Assembly: GCF_900457465.1 (NCBI RefSeq)
Contig: NZ_UAUU01000008.1
Span: 434,001-498,000, forward strand
DNA length: 64,000 nucleotides
Source of the DNA: Sphingobacterium multivorum
GTDB lineage: Bacteria; Bacteroidota; Bacteroidia; Sphingobacteriales; Sphingobacteriaceae
Reading direction: 5' to 3'
The notes under the pieces are model-generated. The model saw nothing but the letters and a program-made list of their open reading frames with translations, was not told the origin of the DNA and ran no database searches. Within the stretch, counting starts at the first letter, position 1. Every line of letters begins with the position of its first letter. This document shows, piece by piece, positions 28,239 through 37,308 of the stretch. The translations under genes and the position numbers were made by a program.

Positions 28239-28292
28239 GTTATTTTAATTTATTTAATTTTGATGCCACCTTGGCATGCTGTGGATGCTTCT

Positions 28293-29279
28293 TTATGATT
28301 CCGTTATTGTACTAGGATTTTGCTCTGTCTTTACCACATCGGCCCAGTCTTTAAATTGGAACTTAACCTGTACGTTTTCAAATGTTCCTGTCGGAAGATC
28401 TGCAGGTAATGAAACTGTCATTTCAGTTCTCGTGTGCGACTTGATAATCAATGGATAATCTTTGCCATTGAGTGTCATGATAACGGCTGTCGGATCTAAA
28501 ATCACTTTATCTAAGTTGGCTAAAATGGTCCAGTCTTTATTTTTTGCCAAATTTAGTCCCAATAAGCTAATATATACATCGGGTTGGCGATATGTAATCT
28601 TGAGCGGATTTGCCAATGTAACAGTATGATTTAGATTGGTTACCTCAACATCGTAGGTGCCTGCCAAAATATCGGATGGAATGCGGTTTTCCCGCTCGGT
28701 TCCCGTGTAGGTTAATTGATAAACACCACTCGATACTTTTAAGCTATTGGGCGTTGACATCTGATAGCGCACTTTAGTTTCTTGGTTAATTAATGCAATA
28801 CTTACCAATGAGGGATTGGTATGCATAAAGGTTCCATTAATGGCTGGAAAAGCACCTCCAGGTCCTTTTGTAAGTATAAGAGACGAAGTTGTATAAAACT
28901 GAGCTTCAAAAGATGGCGTACTTTGTAGCTCAATCTTTAAGCTATAGGTTCTTGTGGTACCTGTAGCGGACGTTACGGTATACGTCTGGTTCTTTTCATC
29001 TGTTTTAACAGGCAAAATTTCTTCTGCTAAACTGGCTCCGTTAGCAACTTTAATAGTCGGGTCGATGACGAGCAACCCATAATAATAGGGAAGATATACC
29101 GTAACGGTATTTTTTTCATTGTCTATAGCGCCATAGATAACCTCATCATTGGGGAGATTGGTGACCTTGTATTCGAGAATCTTATCTGCAGGAAGTAAGG
29201 CTAATTCTCCCGTTTTGGTGCAGCGGGTTAACAGCAATCCTAAAAAAAGGAAGCTTAAAATGCTGTATAATCTTTTCAT
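28293..29279 (-). CDS. Surface lipoprotein with DUF5018/Ig-like domain
   Basis: 328 residues. Lipoprotein signal ends LGLLLTRC (Cys20). Residues ~30-130 carry the beta-domain pattern with PTIKVANGASLAEE and QTYTVTSATGTTRTYSLKI. The rest is beta-rich, including an Ig-like GTYDVEVTNLNHTVTL stretch. It resembles 26592-27563 and probably arose by duplication within the locus. No enzymatic motif. Follows the HmuY gene at 29320 by 40 bp and is likely co-transcribed. Haem or protein binding at the surface is inference only. Confidence 0.75.
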   Translation of the reverse strand: MKRLYSILSFLFLGLLLTRCTKTGELALLPADKILEYKVTNLPNDEVIYGAIDNEKNTVTVYLPYYYGLLVIDPTIKVANGASLAEEILPVKTDEKNQTYTVTSATGTTRTYSLKIELQSTPSFEAQFYTTSSLILTKGPGGAFPAINGTFMHTNPSLVSIALINQETKVRYQMSTPNSLKVSSGVYQLTYTGTERENRIPSDILAGTYDVEVTNLNHTVTLANPLKITYRQPDVYISLLGLNLAKNKDWTILANLDKVILDPTAVIMTLNGKDYPLIIKSHTRTEMTVSLPADLPTGTFENVQVKFQFKDWADVVKTEQNPSTITES

Positions 29280-29319
29280 GTTAGTTTAGTATCTAATAAA
29301 TAAGCTATACTTAATTTTT

Positions 29320-30060
29320 TTAGTTAGCAATTGTAAATTTGTTACTACCAGCTTTGGCAAGCACATATTGGAATGTAAAGAATGGTGTTGGTGAATCTTT
29401 AAACCAATCTTTTGGATCCAAGAGGTCTTTGTAGATACTTTGTATCTTGATCTTGGCGTAGTTCCCCTGGGCTGTACGGACGATCAATGTATTGCTTTCG
29501 ATGGGATAGCAAACGTGTTTTTTGTTTTCCGCTCCACCACCTTTGATTACGCCATCAAAATCATATAAATACCAACCTAGGCCTTCACCAAACGCTCCTG
29601 AGTCATCTGTGCCATAGGCTTTTTCACCTATTCGGAATTCGGCATCTGAGGGGATATCGATTACATCTTCAAATTTTTTCTTGACAATTAAGATACCGCC
29701 TTTGCCTGGGCCTCCTTTACCAAATCCGTTTGCTGTGTTGTTGCAATTGATAAAACTGCGGTATATTTCTGAGCAAGAGATGTCCCATCGTGCGGTTAGT
29801 TTATAATCCGGTGTCACAGCTTTGTTCTGTTCCAAACTATAATATATTGGTGATTGCGCTGTGGTTGGTGCACTACCCGCGGGTAAATCTTCGCCAAAAT
29901 TCTTAACCGTAATCAAGCGGTTGAACATAGCTTCTGGTGCAACAGGATCTGGTTCAGGCTCTACTACTGTGGGCTCGCTTTTACTACAAGCTCCCAGCAC
30001 AATTAAAAATGCCAATACCGGTATGAATTTTAATAGGTTGCTGCGTTTCGTTATTTTCAT
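29320..30060 (-). CDS. HmuY-family haem-binding lipoprotein
   Basis: 246 residues. Lipoprotein signal ends IVLGACSK (Cys25). The HmuY fold is indicated by YKLTARWDISCSEIYRSF, a Gly-rich insertion (GFGKGGPGKGG), GLGWYLYDFDG, then SNTLIVRTAQGNYAKIKIQS and a final FFTFQYVLAKAGS. HmuY proteins capture haem from host or environmental haemoproteins and pass it to the TonB receptor HmuR. The third of three HmuY or HmuY-like genes in this arm. The axial haem ligands cannot be assigned by eye. Confidence 0.88.
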   Translation of the reverse strand: MKITKRSNLLKFIPVLAFLIVLGACSKSEPTVVEPEPDPVAPEAMFNRLITVKNFGEDLPAGSAPTTAQSPIYYSLEQNKAVTPDYKLTARWDISCSEIYRSFINCNNTANGFGKGGPGKGGILIVKKKFEDVIDIPSDAEFRIGEKAYGTDDSGAFGEGLGWYLYDFDGVIKGGGAENKKHVCYPIESNTLIVRTAQGNYAKIKIQSIYKDLLDPKDWFKDSPTPFFTFQYVLAKAGSNKFTIAN

Positions 30061-30248
30061 TGTTACTCGTTTTTTTGTGTTAGTTGATACCTTGCCCCTT
30101 TTCTATACATGTAGTAGGGGTGTTAGTATGTTATTTTTATTTAAATTGATTCTAAATAATAGTAAAGATAAAATCTTTTGCTGATAAACTGTATATGAAA
30201 ATTGGTATTTAATATATTTTTTTCGGTTTTTGATTTTTGGTTAATAAA

Positions 30249-30274
30249 GGCAGCTGGAATTTTAACCAGCTGCC
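30249..30274 (-). terminator. Hairpin after the divergent HmuY-like gene
   Basis: Perfect 9-bp stem GGCAGCTGG/CCAGCTGCC with an 8-nt loop, 10 bp beyond the stop of the 30284 gene. On the minus strand the following bases are TTTATT, a weak T-tract, so attenuation is as likely as full termination. The 223-bp gap downstream could hold a separate promoter for 29320. Confidence 0.6.
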
Positions 30275-30283
30275 ATGTAGGTA

Positions 30284-30976
30284 TTATTTAAATTCTTGGT
30301 AATCGATGGAGTAGAAAAAATAATTGTTTAGTGCGATTTCACGATTCATGGTTTCATTCTCATAAACATTATTCATCCTAATTTTAAAAAAGGGTTTACC
30401 TTCCTTTGAAATGATAATTGTTCGATTTGCTACAGCTAGAACTTGGTGATTTGGTTGTCCTGTATAATTCGCCCAACCAATTACATTTGGGGCGTAAGAC
30501 GATTGAAGTCCTAAAAGATTATTTGAAGCAGACGTAAACTGGTCGGTAGATTTTACATCTTCAAAAGCTTTGTCAATAAAGGATAAGGTGTAGCCTTTAA
30601 CATTATTTGTTATTAAATCTACATTGGAGCTTTTCGCGTTAAAAGAAACAATAAAATCGCTCGCATTTAAGCCATCATTCTCTTTAAAATCAAAATAATA
30701 GGTTTGTGCTGCAGTTGTTGTTGCTTTTCCATCTTCACCGATTGTAAATTGTTTAAAGTTACGAAGTGAATAGGTATTGCCTGTACGCTTGATTGTTCCT
30801 TGTGTATTGATCGTTTTGGAAACCTTTGTTAAATCAACAGTTTCACCGTCTTTGACCATAACCTTAGCTTGGTATTCCGGCTCAACTTGCTCCACCTTAT
30901 CATCATCCTTGCTACAAGAAGTAAAACCTAAACTCAATGCACATAGTAGTGCTGCTGTTGTAAATAATCTATTCAT
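30284..30976 (-). CDS. Divergent HmuY-like lipoprotein
   Basis: 230 residues. Lipoprotein signal ends LGFTSCSKDDD (Cys21). The C-terminal half has a HmuY-like order: a GWANYTG motif, then NHQVLAVANRTIIISKEGKPFFKIRMNNVYENE, comparable with the W-Y-D and RT..GKYAKI elements of the neighbours. The N-terminal half is more divergent and lacks WDIAF. It is 28 bp downstream of a clear HmuY gene. It could instead be an unrelated beta-sandwich lipoprotein. Confidence 0.6.
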   Translation of the reverse strand: MNRLFTTAALLCALSLGFTSCSKDDDKVEQVEPEYQAKVMVKDGETVDLTKVSKTINTQGTIKRTGNTYSLRNFKQFTIGEDGKATTTAAQTYYFDFKENDGLNASDFIVSFNAKSSNVDLITNNVKGYTLSFIDKAFEDVKSTDQFTSASNNLLGLQSSYAPNVIGWANYTGQPNHQVLAVANRTIIISKEGKPFFKIRMNNVYENETMNREIALNNYFFYSIDYQEFK

Positions 30977-31004
30977 CTTTAATTTAATTGTGTAATTTTC
31001 CGTA

Positions 31005-31760
31005 TTATAATGTGTTTGTATTTAAATCTTTGCTGCCATCCTGCTGTACATAATATTTAAATGTATAGTACGGGGCAGGCCAATTGAGGTTGGTTACCGC
31101 CGCTGGATTTCCCTTATAGGCATTGATCAGTTGCAACTTGGCATATTTGCCATCGGGTAAGCGAATCGCATAGGTGCGATTAGGCAAAGCCTGCATAATA
31201 TGGGTGCTCAAACTATAGCGAAACCATCCATCAGAACCATCGGTTGCCGCCCAGCCAATTTTGTTGACTTCACTTTTATTAAACTCTTCATCCGAAGGGG
31301 CTATAGTGACACTCTGATAGGCTTGTCTCAGTAAAACAACAGCGGTATTATTTGCATGGCCGCCATAACCCGGATTGTATTCATGCTGGGAATTGTTCAG
31401 ATAGATCTCCGAATTGTAAGGACCTGTAAAGGCAATATCCCAATCTTTTGTTTTAAGCCACTGCGCAGAATCGGCTTTTGTTTTAACCCAGATTTGCTTT
31501 TGGTCTTTAAAACGAAAAAGAAATATAAAAAATGGTCTTTGCTCTTTTCCTTCAGTACCTTCGCCCATGGCTGCATCGGTATCGCCAGCAAGATCTTTGA
31601 TCAGAGTACTTTTGCCATCTTCCAATCCGATAGTATAATCTTTGTCTTTCCCGCAGGATACGACTGTCAATAGCAATAGTGCTGAAAAAATACAACGGCC
31701 AATCTTGTGAAAGGAAAGCCAGATGCTACATTCTCCTATAATCATGCGAATCGTTCTCAT
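31005..31760 (-). CDS. HmuY-family haem-binding lipoprotein
   Basis: 251 residues. The signal ends LLLLTVVSCGKDKD (Cys near 36); an internal start would shorten the polar N-terminus. Family elements are clear: WLKTKDWDIAFTGPYNSEIY, GWFRYSLSTHIMQALPNRTYAIR, PDGKYAKLQLINAYKG and a terminal YYTFKYYVQQDGS. It is encoded 47 bp downstream of the TonB receptor, the usual hmuRY arrangement seen in reverse order. It probably delivers haem to that receptor. Confidence 0.9.
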   Translation of the reverse strand: MRTIRMIIGECSIWLSFHKIGRCIFSALLLLTVVSCGKDKDYTIGLEDGKSTLIKDLAGDTDAAMGEGTEGKEQRPFFIFLFRFKDQKQIWVKTKADSAQWLKTKDWDIAFTGPYNSEIYLNNSQHEYNPGYGGHANNTAVVLLRQAYQSVTIAPSDEEFNKSEVNKIGWAATDGSDGWFRYSLSTHIMQALPNRTYAIRLPDGKYAKLQLINAYKGNPAAVTNLNWPAPYYTFKYYVQQDGSKDLNTNTL

Positions 31761-31807
31761 CTTTTATCTTGTACTTGGTGTGCTAAATTCTTGTTCATTA
31801 GTGCTTA

Positions 31808-34186
31808 TTATTCTTTTATCCAACGGTAGCTGACACCTCCCATAATAACCCGTCCAGGCTGCCCGAGTAGATAACGGCTTGTAAAATTGAATAAATTGTC
31901 ACCGATCAGGCGGAGGGTCAATCTCCTGTTCATCAGACTCTTTTCTACTGTCATATTCACGAGTGTGTGATAGGGGATAAAAATGTCATATTTGTCGATA
32001 AACTGGTTGCCATTATATTCCTGAAAAGGTGTGGCACTTCTGAAATTGACCCGCGCATTGACATTAACGCCCCAGGGTTTATATTCATATTGGGCTTTTG
32101 CATTGAACATGTGTCTCGAACGGTCTTCAATACCCCAATAATCCGATTTTTTACTCTGGCGATATTCTCCTGTAGCGGGATCGTTGATCTGGTTATAGGG
32201 GTAACTTCCCTTGGCAATACTATCCAAAACACTTAGGTCTTTGGCAATCAGGTATTGATAGCCCATCGACAATTGCAGATCCTTGGTTGCCTGATAGGTC
32301 AATGAAACTTCGAAACCCTTATTCATTGCTTTGGGCAGGTTGCGGTAGCTATAGATCTGTGCTACTTTGGTCCCGTTACCCACACTGACTGTGTTGATCT
32401 GATTGTTGATCCGATGGTAGAAGACCGAGAAATCGGCCTGAAATCTATTGGACGGACTCCAGGTAAGTCCAATATTGTTTGAAATGCTGGTTTCGGCTTT
32501 GAGGTTGCCCGCCACCAAATTGAGCATATAGCTGTTTTTATAACTGAGTTCTCCGGCTTGATTCATGGCTGCAATTACATCGGCTACGCGCTCTGAACCG
32601 ACGACCAAATAGTTGGCTGCTGGATTGAAAAAGACTTGATAGCGCATTTTATAGTCGGGTGCCTTAAATCCTGCACCAACACCGCCTTTGATGAGTAGTG
32701 TGGGGCTGACGTGGTATTGTAGACCCAGACTTGGACTCAAGTGGCCATTGTAGACGTTGGTCTGATCGTAGCGTAAGCCCAGCGTCGTTAATAAGCGGTC
32801 TACAGGTTTCCATTCGGTCTGCAAATAGGCGAATGCGCTGTTCAAAGAGCGTTTGGCATCCAGATCTTGGTTGTCCATCCGTTCAAGGCTACCACCTATA
32901 CCGCCGGTAAGTTTAACCTGTTGTGCAGGGCTATACGCAAACTGCTGTTCAATGCGGTGTACATTCTGACCAAATTGCTCGGCGCTGGCAACAATACCCT
33001 GTTGCAACCATTGTGCGGCAATCTGGGAGTGGAAACGCGAGAAATAGTAACGCGTCATACTACGCAGTCCAGAAGCAAAATTATGGTCGTAACTTGCCGA
33101 GAGATTGATGTCCTGATCTTTTTGTTTATCCTGTAGCGTGGCCGACTCGGACCAGGCATTGATCATTTCAGATTCCCGGGCTGCATAACGCCCTGTCACG
33201 CCCAAAGTGCCATTTTTGCTTGTACGATAGCGTACTCGCCCCTGGAAACTATAGTTCGTATAAGGCGGAAAAGTGGTGCTCTTGGAGTCCAGGTATTGCT
33301 TGTCGGTATTAAAACCATCCGTGCGGTAGTAATTGCCCGAAAACACTGCGCTGCCGCGCTGATTAGCAAAAGGTGTCTCAGCTTCCAAAGTGGCATCGAC
33401 GGTATTGAGACTGCCATAGAGGAGGGAAGCCTGTGCCTGCGGTGTGATAGCACCATGGCGTGTAATGATATTGATCGCACCACCTAATGCGTCACTGCCG
33501 TATAAGCAGGAGGAAGCTCCCTTGATGATCTCGATACGCTCAATATTGGTCACCGAAATACGGGACAGGTCAAAGTTGCCACTGTTGCGCCCCAGCATAG
33601 GTTGCCCATCTACCAGAACCATCACGTAGTTGCTGCTGAATCCCTGGATCTGCACACCGACAGCTCTGGAGCCTCCGGCGATATCGTTAACAATGGCGAT
33701 ACCCGTCTGTTCTTTTAAAACTTCATCTAGACGACGGCTGCCCATAAGCTCGATCTCCCGTTTGGTAATAACTTTAACGGGCATGGCTGCATTTTCAGCC
33801 TTAACGAGATTGTCTACAGCCTGCACTTTACCCTGCACATCAACTACATCCATCTGCCGTTCTTCAGCTTTTAACACAATGGTCAATTGCTGATTTTTGT
33901 CTTCCAAATCGATAACTTGACGGTACTGTTGATAACCCATGGCCTGTACCTTTAATTCGTAGCGCCCCGCATAGAGCTGGGTGAATTGAAATCTCCCTGC
34001 AGTATCTGTTTTAAAAGCATATTTATCTGGATAAAGATAGATAGTCGCATTGGCGACGCCTTTATTGGATTCGTTTTTCAATACACCGGAGATTTTCCAT
34101 TTTTCCTGTGCTTGCACAGTGTAGATCTGGCAGGCGCAAAGGGCGATCAGGGTGCTTGTTCGAATAGGTGAGCTGCTTTTAAACAC
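31808..34186 (-). CDS. TonB-dependent receptor (HmuR-type haem/iron transporter)
   Basis: 792 residues. Signal peptide to ~27 (QIYTVQAQ), carboxypeptidase-regulatory-like domain ~30-110, plug ~125-240 (RRLDEVLKEQTGIAI, VQIQGFSSNYVMVLVDGQP, IEIIKGASSCLYGSDALGGAINIITR), then a 22-strand barrel finishing RVIMGGVSYRWIKE. The order TonB receptor then HmuY, with a haem ABC transporter divergent to it, indicates haem or haem-protein uptake. It is shorter than SusC proteins and of the FecA/BtuB class. The 311-bp divergent spacer at 34187-34497 carries the promoters. Confidence 0.93.
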   Translation of the reverse strand: MFKSSSPIRTSTLIALCACQIYTVQAQEKWKISGVLKNESNKGVANATIYLYPDKYAFKTDTAGRFQFTQLYAGRYELKVQAMGYQQYRQVIDLEDKNQQLTIVLKAEERQMDVVDVQGKVQAVDNLVKAENAAMPVKVITKREIELMGSRRLDEVLKEQTGIAIVNDIAGGSRAVGVQIQGFSSNYVMVLVDGQPMLGRNSGNFDLSRISVTNIERIEIIKGASSCLYGSDALGGAINIITRHGAITPQAQASLLYGSLNTVDATLEAETPFANQRGSAVFSGNYYRTDGFNTDKQYLDSKSTTFPPYTNYSFQGRVRYRTSKNGTLGVTGRYAARESEMINAWSESATLQDKQKDQDINLSASYDHNFASGLRSMTRYYFSRFHSQIAAQWLQQGIVASAEQFGQNVHRIEQQFAYSPAQQVKLTGGIGGSLERMDNQDLDAKRSLNSAFAYLQTEWKPVDRLLTTLGLRYDQTNVYNGHLSPSLGLQYHVSPTLLIKGGVGAGFKAPDYKMRYQVFFNPAANYLVVGSERVADVIAAMNQAGELSYKNSYMLNLVAGNLKAETSISNNIGLTWSPSNRFQADFSVFYHRINNQINTVSVGNGTKVAQIYSYRNLPKAMNKGFEVSLTYQATKDLQLSMGYQYLIAKDLSVLDSIAKGSYPYNQINDPATGEYRQSKKSDYWGIEDRSRHMFNAKAQYEYKPWGVNVNARVNFRSATPFQEYNGNQFIDKYDIFIPYHTLVNMTVEKSLMNRRLTLRLIGDNLFNFTSRYLLGQPGRVIMGGVSYRWIKE

Positions 34187-34497
34187 TATTTTTATTTTTA
34201 ATAATTCTAAATAATGTTACAAAAAAAGGTAATCCTATTGGATTTTTCTCTATGCAAAATGTCATAAATTCTATTTAATCCGTTTTTTATGGACTGAAAA
34301 GTAGTTTGGATTTAGTTATATGTTGTTGTTTATTAATGGTTTGTCAGGCTTTTTATGTTGAAGTATGCTGTTCTGAAAGAAATAATATAATTTGTATTTA
34401 GACTGATTATTGATTTGTTTTGTACTCAAGTTGAACGGCGAGAGGTAAAACCATTCCTGGTGACCCGCTATCGCCATAGTGGAGATAAAGAATTACA
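34187..34497. promoter_or_regulatory. Divergent promoter region of the haem locus
   Basis: AT-rich spacer separating the minus-strand receptor operon from the plus-strand ABC transporter. On the minus strand, TTTG at 34255-34258 and a TACCTTTT element at ~34225-34232 give a loose TTTG/TANNTTTG-like promoter with 23-bp spacing. No convincing Fur box was identified. Confidence 0.4.
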
Positions 34498-35355
34498 ATG
34501 AGTAGATTTTATGTTATTATACTGTGTTTTGTGATGCAAATCGGTGGATGGGCGAGGGCACAGCAGAGAATCATTACGTTAAACAGTTCGTTGACCGAAA
34601 CGATCTATGGACTGGGAATAGGTGAGCGCATGATCGCTACCGATGTGACAAGTATATCGCCCAAAGCAGCAGCGGCCTTGCCGAGGGTAAGTAAGAACCG
34701 TTCGGTATCGGCCGAAGGTTTATTATCTTTTAAGCCAAGTATCGTTATTGCGAATGAAGGCGATGTATCCAAATCGGTCATTCAGCAGATTCGTGCGGCT
34801 GGTGTGAAATTTGTCTCCATTAAACCAAACTATTCTGTTCCGGGTGCACTTCGTTACATCCAGGAGGTCGCAGACGCCGTCGGTGAATCTGCTGCCGGTA
34901 AAAATCTGGTTTCGCGAACAAAATTAAGCCTGGATCATACCATGGAAATGGTGAAAAAGGAAAATCAGGGTAAAGCGGCACCCAAAGTATTGTTTTTATA
35001 TGCCCGTGGTACGGGTACCATGAGTGTAGCGGGTAAAGGCAGTAGTCTGGATGCGATGATTAATCTGGCTGGTGGTAAAAACGCGGTTCAGGAATTTTCG
35101 GATTTCAAACCCTATACAACGGAAGCGCTGGTGCAGGCCAATCCAGATATTGTGTTGCTATTTGATTTTGGCGCAAGTAGTCTTGGGGGGCAGGATGCTA
35201 TCCTTAAATTGCCGGGGATGCGTATCACGAATGCAGGTAAAAACGAACGTATCTTGGTGATGAATGCCTCGCTGCTGGTCAATTTCAGTAATCGGCTGCC
35301 AGACGCAATCTTAGCATTGCACCGTGGATTTGGAGAAATGATGGATTCAAAATAA
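34498..35355 (+). CDS. Haem/iron ABC transporter substrate-binding protein
   Basis: 285 residues. Signal peptide ends GWARAQ (residue ~21). The periplasmic binding fold of the BtuF/HmuT class is indicated by RIITLNSSLTETIYGLGIGERMIATDVTS at the N-terminus, LSFKPSIVIANEGD, a long mid-helix, and VQANPDIVLLFDFG in the second lobe. It precedes a FecCD permease by 5 bp. With the haem TonB receptor adjacent, haem is the likely ligand. A cobalamin or siderophore ligand cannot be excluded by sequence alone. Confidence 0.88.
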   Translation: MSRFYVIILCFVMQIGGWARAQQRIITLNSSLTETIYGLGIGERMIATDVTSISPKAAAALPRVSKNRSVSAEGLLSFKPSIVIANEGDVSKSVIQQIRAAGVKFVSIKPNYSVPGALRYIQEVADAVGESAAGKNLVSRTKLSLDHTMEMVKKENQGKAAPKVLFLYARGTGTMSVAGKGSSLDAMINLAGGKNAVQEFSDFKPYTTEALVQANPDIVLLFDFGASSLGGQDAILKLPGMRITNAGKNERILVMNASLLVNFSNRLPDAILALHRGFGEMMDSK

Positions 35356-35360
35356 AGCCG

Positions 35361-36392
35361 GTGCAAAAGAAACAGAAATTTATTCTATTGACTTTGGGCC
35401 TGGTATTGGGTGTCGTCAGTATTGTTGCCTTGGGGATGGGGGCTTACCATATTCCACCCGCTGATATCTTGAGGATGTTGACGCAAAAATTGCACTTCGG
35501 AAGTGCGGGAGGTGTGCATAATATGCACGAAGATGTTCTTTTTGAGATTCGTATGCCGCGTCTTTTGCTCGGACTTTTGGTGGGTGCAGCATTGGGTATA
35601 TCGGGTGCTGCGATCCAGGGTATATTCCGCAATCCCTTAGCGGAGCCCGGATTAATTGGCATTTCATCTGGAGCTTCTCTTTTTGCGGTACTGATCATTG
35701 CCTTTGAGACTTTTCTCTTTACCTCTTTGGCTGCTTGGATTGGCTATTATTTATTGGCTTTTGGCGCTTTTGTGGGCGCTGGTTTGACCGCTTTTTTGGT
35801 TTACCGTATTGCCAGTAAAAATGGCCGCCCCAATGTGACGACGATGTTGTTGGCAGGTATTGCCATCAATGCCTTTGCGGGTGCGCTGACAGGTTTGATG
35901 ACCTATATGTCTACAGAGCAACAGTTACGTACCATCACTTTTTGGATGCTGGGTAGTCTTGGTGGGGCTACTTGGGATAACTTAAGGGCTTTGGCGCCAT
36001 TTATTTTAATCCCGGTGCTAATCTTACCTTTTTTTGGAAAGTCGCTGAATGCCTTTTCCCTCGGGGAGTTGCAGGCGGATCTTTTGGGTATGCGTACCGA
36101 TCGCGTCAAACGCTGGGTGGTTGTTTTATCCACACTTGCTGTGGGAGCATCCGTTGCGGTATCGGGGATCATTGGTTTTGTGGGATTGATTGTTCCTCAT
36201 ACCGTTCGTCTGATGGGCGGGGCGGATCACCGATTTGTACTTCCTGGTTCATTGTTATTGGGGGCGTTGGTGCTGACGTTGGCAGATGTGATTGCCCGGG
36301 TTGCTGTTGCACCCATTGAATTGCCCATCGGCGTCATTACAGCTTTATTGGGTACACCGGTATTTTTGTATATTTTAATCAAAGATAAATAG
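35361..36392 (+). CDS. FecCD-family iron/haem ABC permease
   Basis: 343 residues from a GTG start at 35361, five bases after the preceding stop. About ten hydrophobic helices. Family motifs are IRMPRLLLGLLVGAALGISGAAIQGIFRNPLAEPGLIGISSGA near residues 55-100 and SGIIGFVGLIVPHTVRLMGGADHR near 270, which contacts the ATPase. It forms the inner-membrane channel with the neighbouring binding protein and ATP-binding subunit. Confidence 0.95.
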   Translation: MQKKQKFILLTLGLVLGVVSIVALGMGAYHIPPADILRMLTQKLHFGSAGGVHNMHEDVLFEIRMPRLLLGLLVGAALGISGAAIQGIFRNPLAEPGLIGISSGASLFAVLIIAFETFLFTSLAAWIGYYLLAFGAFVGAGLTAFLVYRIASKNGRPNVTTMLLAGIAINAFAGALTGLMTYMSTEQQLRTITFWMLGSLGGATWDNLRALAPFILIPVLILPFFGKSLNAFSLGELQADLLGMRTDRVKRWVVVLSTLAVGASVAVSGIIGFVGLIVPHTVRLMGGADHRFVLPGSLLLGALVLTLADVIARVAVAPIELPIGVITALLGTPVFLYILIKDK

Positions 36393-36425
36393 TCTTTTGG
36401 CAGAGGCTTTAAAAATAATTGCATT

Positions 36426-37217
36426 ATGCTACGTGTAGAGAAGATCAACTACGAAGTAAACGGACGAAAGCTCCTGAAGGATATTACCTTTCAGGTACGT
36501 AAAGGTGAAATTCTGGTAATCCTCGGAGCCAATGGCGCTGGTAAATCGACGCTGATGGGGGTGCTTTGTGGTGAAAAGAAGCCGGATTCGGGTGCTGTTC
36601 ATCTCAATGGCAAGGCGCTATCGACATACGAACCTGCGGCTTTGGCGAAATGTAGGGCTTTACTGAGTCAACAGCAGCAGATGACATTGAGCTTTAAGGT
36701 AGAAGAGATCGTGCTGATGGGTCGGTATCCGCATTATAGGAATACGCCCAAACAACAGGACTATAAAATCGTGGCCGAAACCATGGAACTTTGTGGAGTA
36801 TCTGCCTTTGCTGAACGGGATTTTTTGAGCCTTTCCGGCGGTGAACAGCAGCGTGTTCATCTGGCACGTATCCTGGCGCAGATATGGGATACTCCAGATG
36901 CACTGTTGTTATTGGACGAACCTATTTCTGCATTGGATCTGCATTATCAGCAGAAAGTACTGGCCATTGCACGGGCACTTGCCCGAAAAGGATTTATGGT
37001 GGTGCTGATTGTGCATGACGTCAATTTTGCTGCCATGTATGCCGATCGAATTCTGATGCTCAAAAATGGCCGCAAGCTCTTTCATGGTACCCCAGTGGAA
37101 GTGTTGGCCCAAAAGGAGATCTATACCATCTTTTCGGTCGAGTCCAGTGTCATTATGAATCCAAGAACATTGAAACCTTATGTTCAGTTGGAGGAAATGG
37201 ATATTGACTTGGATTAA
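36426..37217 (+). CDS. Haem ABC transporter ATP-binding protein
   Basis: 263 residues. Walker A GANGAGKST near 36-44, signature LSGGEQQRVHLARIL near 137, Walker B ALLLLDEPISALD near 160, and switch His in VLIVHDVNFA. This is the HmuV/FecE layout and it hydrolyses ATP to drive import through the FecCD permease encoded 33 bp upstream. The three genes make a complete importer. Confidence 0.95.
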   Translation: MLRVEKINYEVNGRKLLKDITFQVRKGEILVILGANGAGKSTLMGVLCGEKKPDSGAVHLNGKALSTYEPAALAKCRALLSQQQQMTLSFKVEEIVLMGRYPHYRNTPKQQDYKIVAETMELCGVSAFAERDFLSLSGGEQQRVHLARILAQIWDTPDALLLLDEPISALDLHYQQKVLAIARALARKGFMVVLIVHDVNFAAMYADRILMLKNGRKLFHGTPVEVLAQKEIYTIFSVESSVIMNPRTLKPYVQLEEMDIDLD

Positions 37218-37308
37218 TCCTGTTATTTAGAAAGATTATAAATAATTTTAGAATACCATCTTATTTCGTTAATTTTAACTGCTTCAGGCTTATTTAGGAT
37301 TTGTAATC

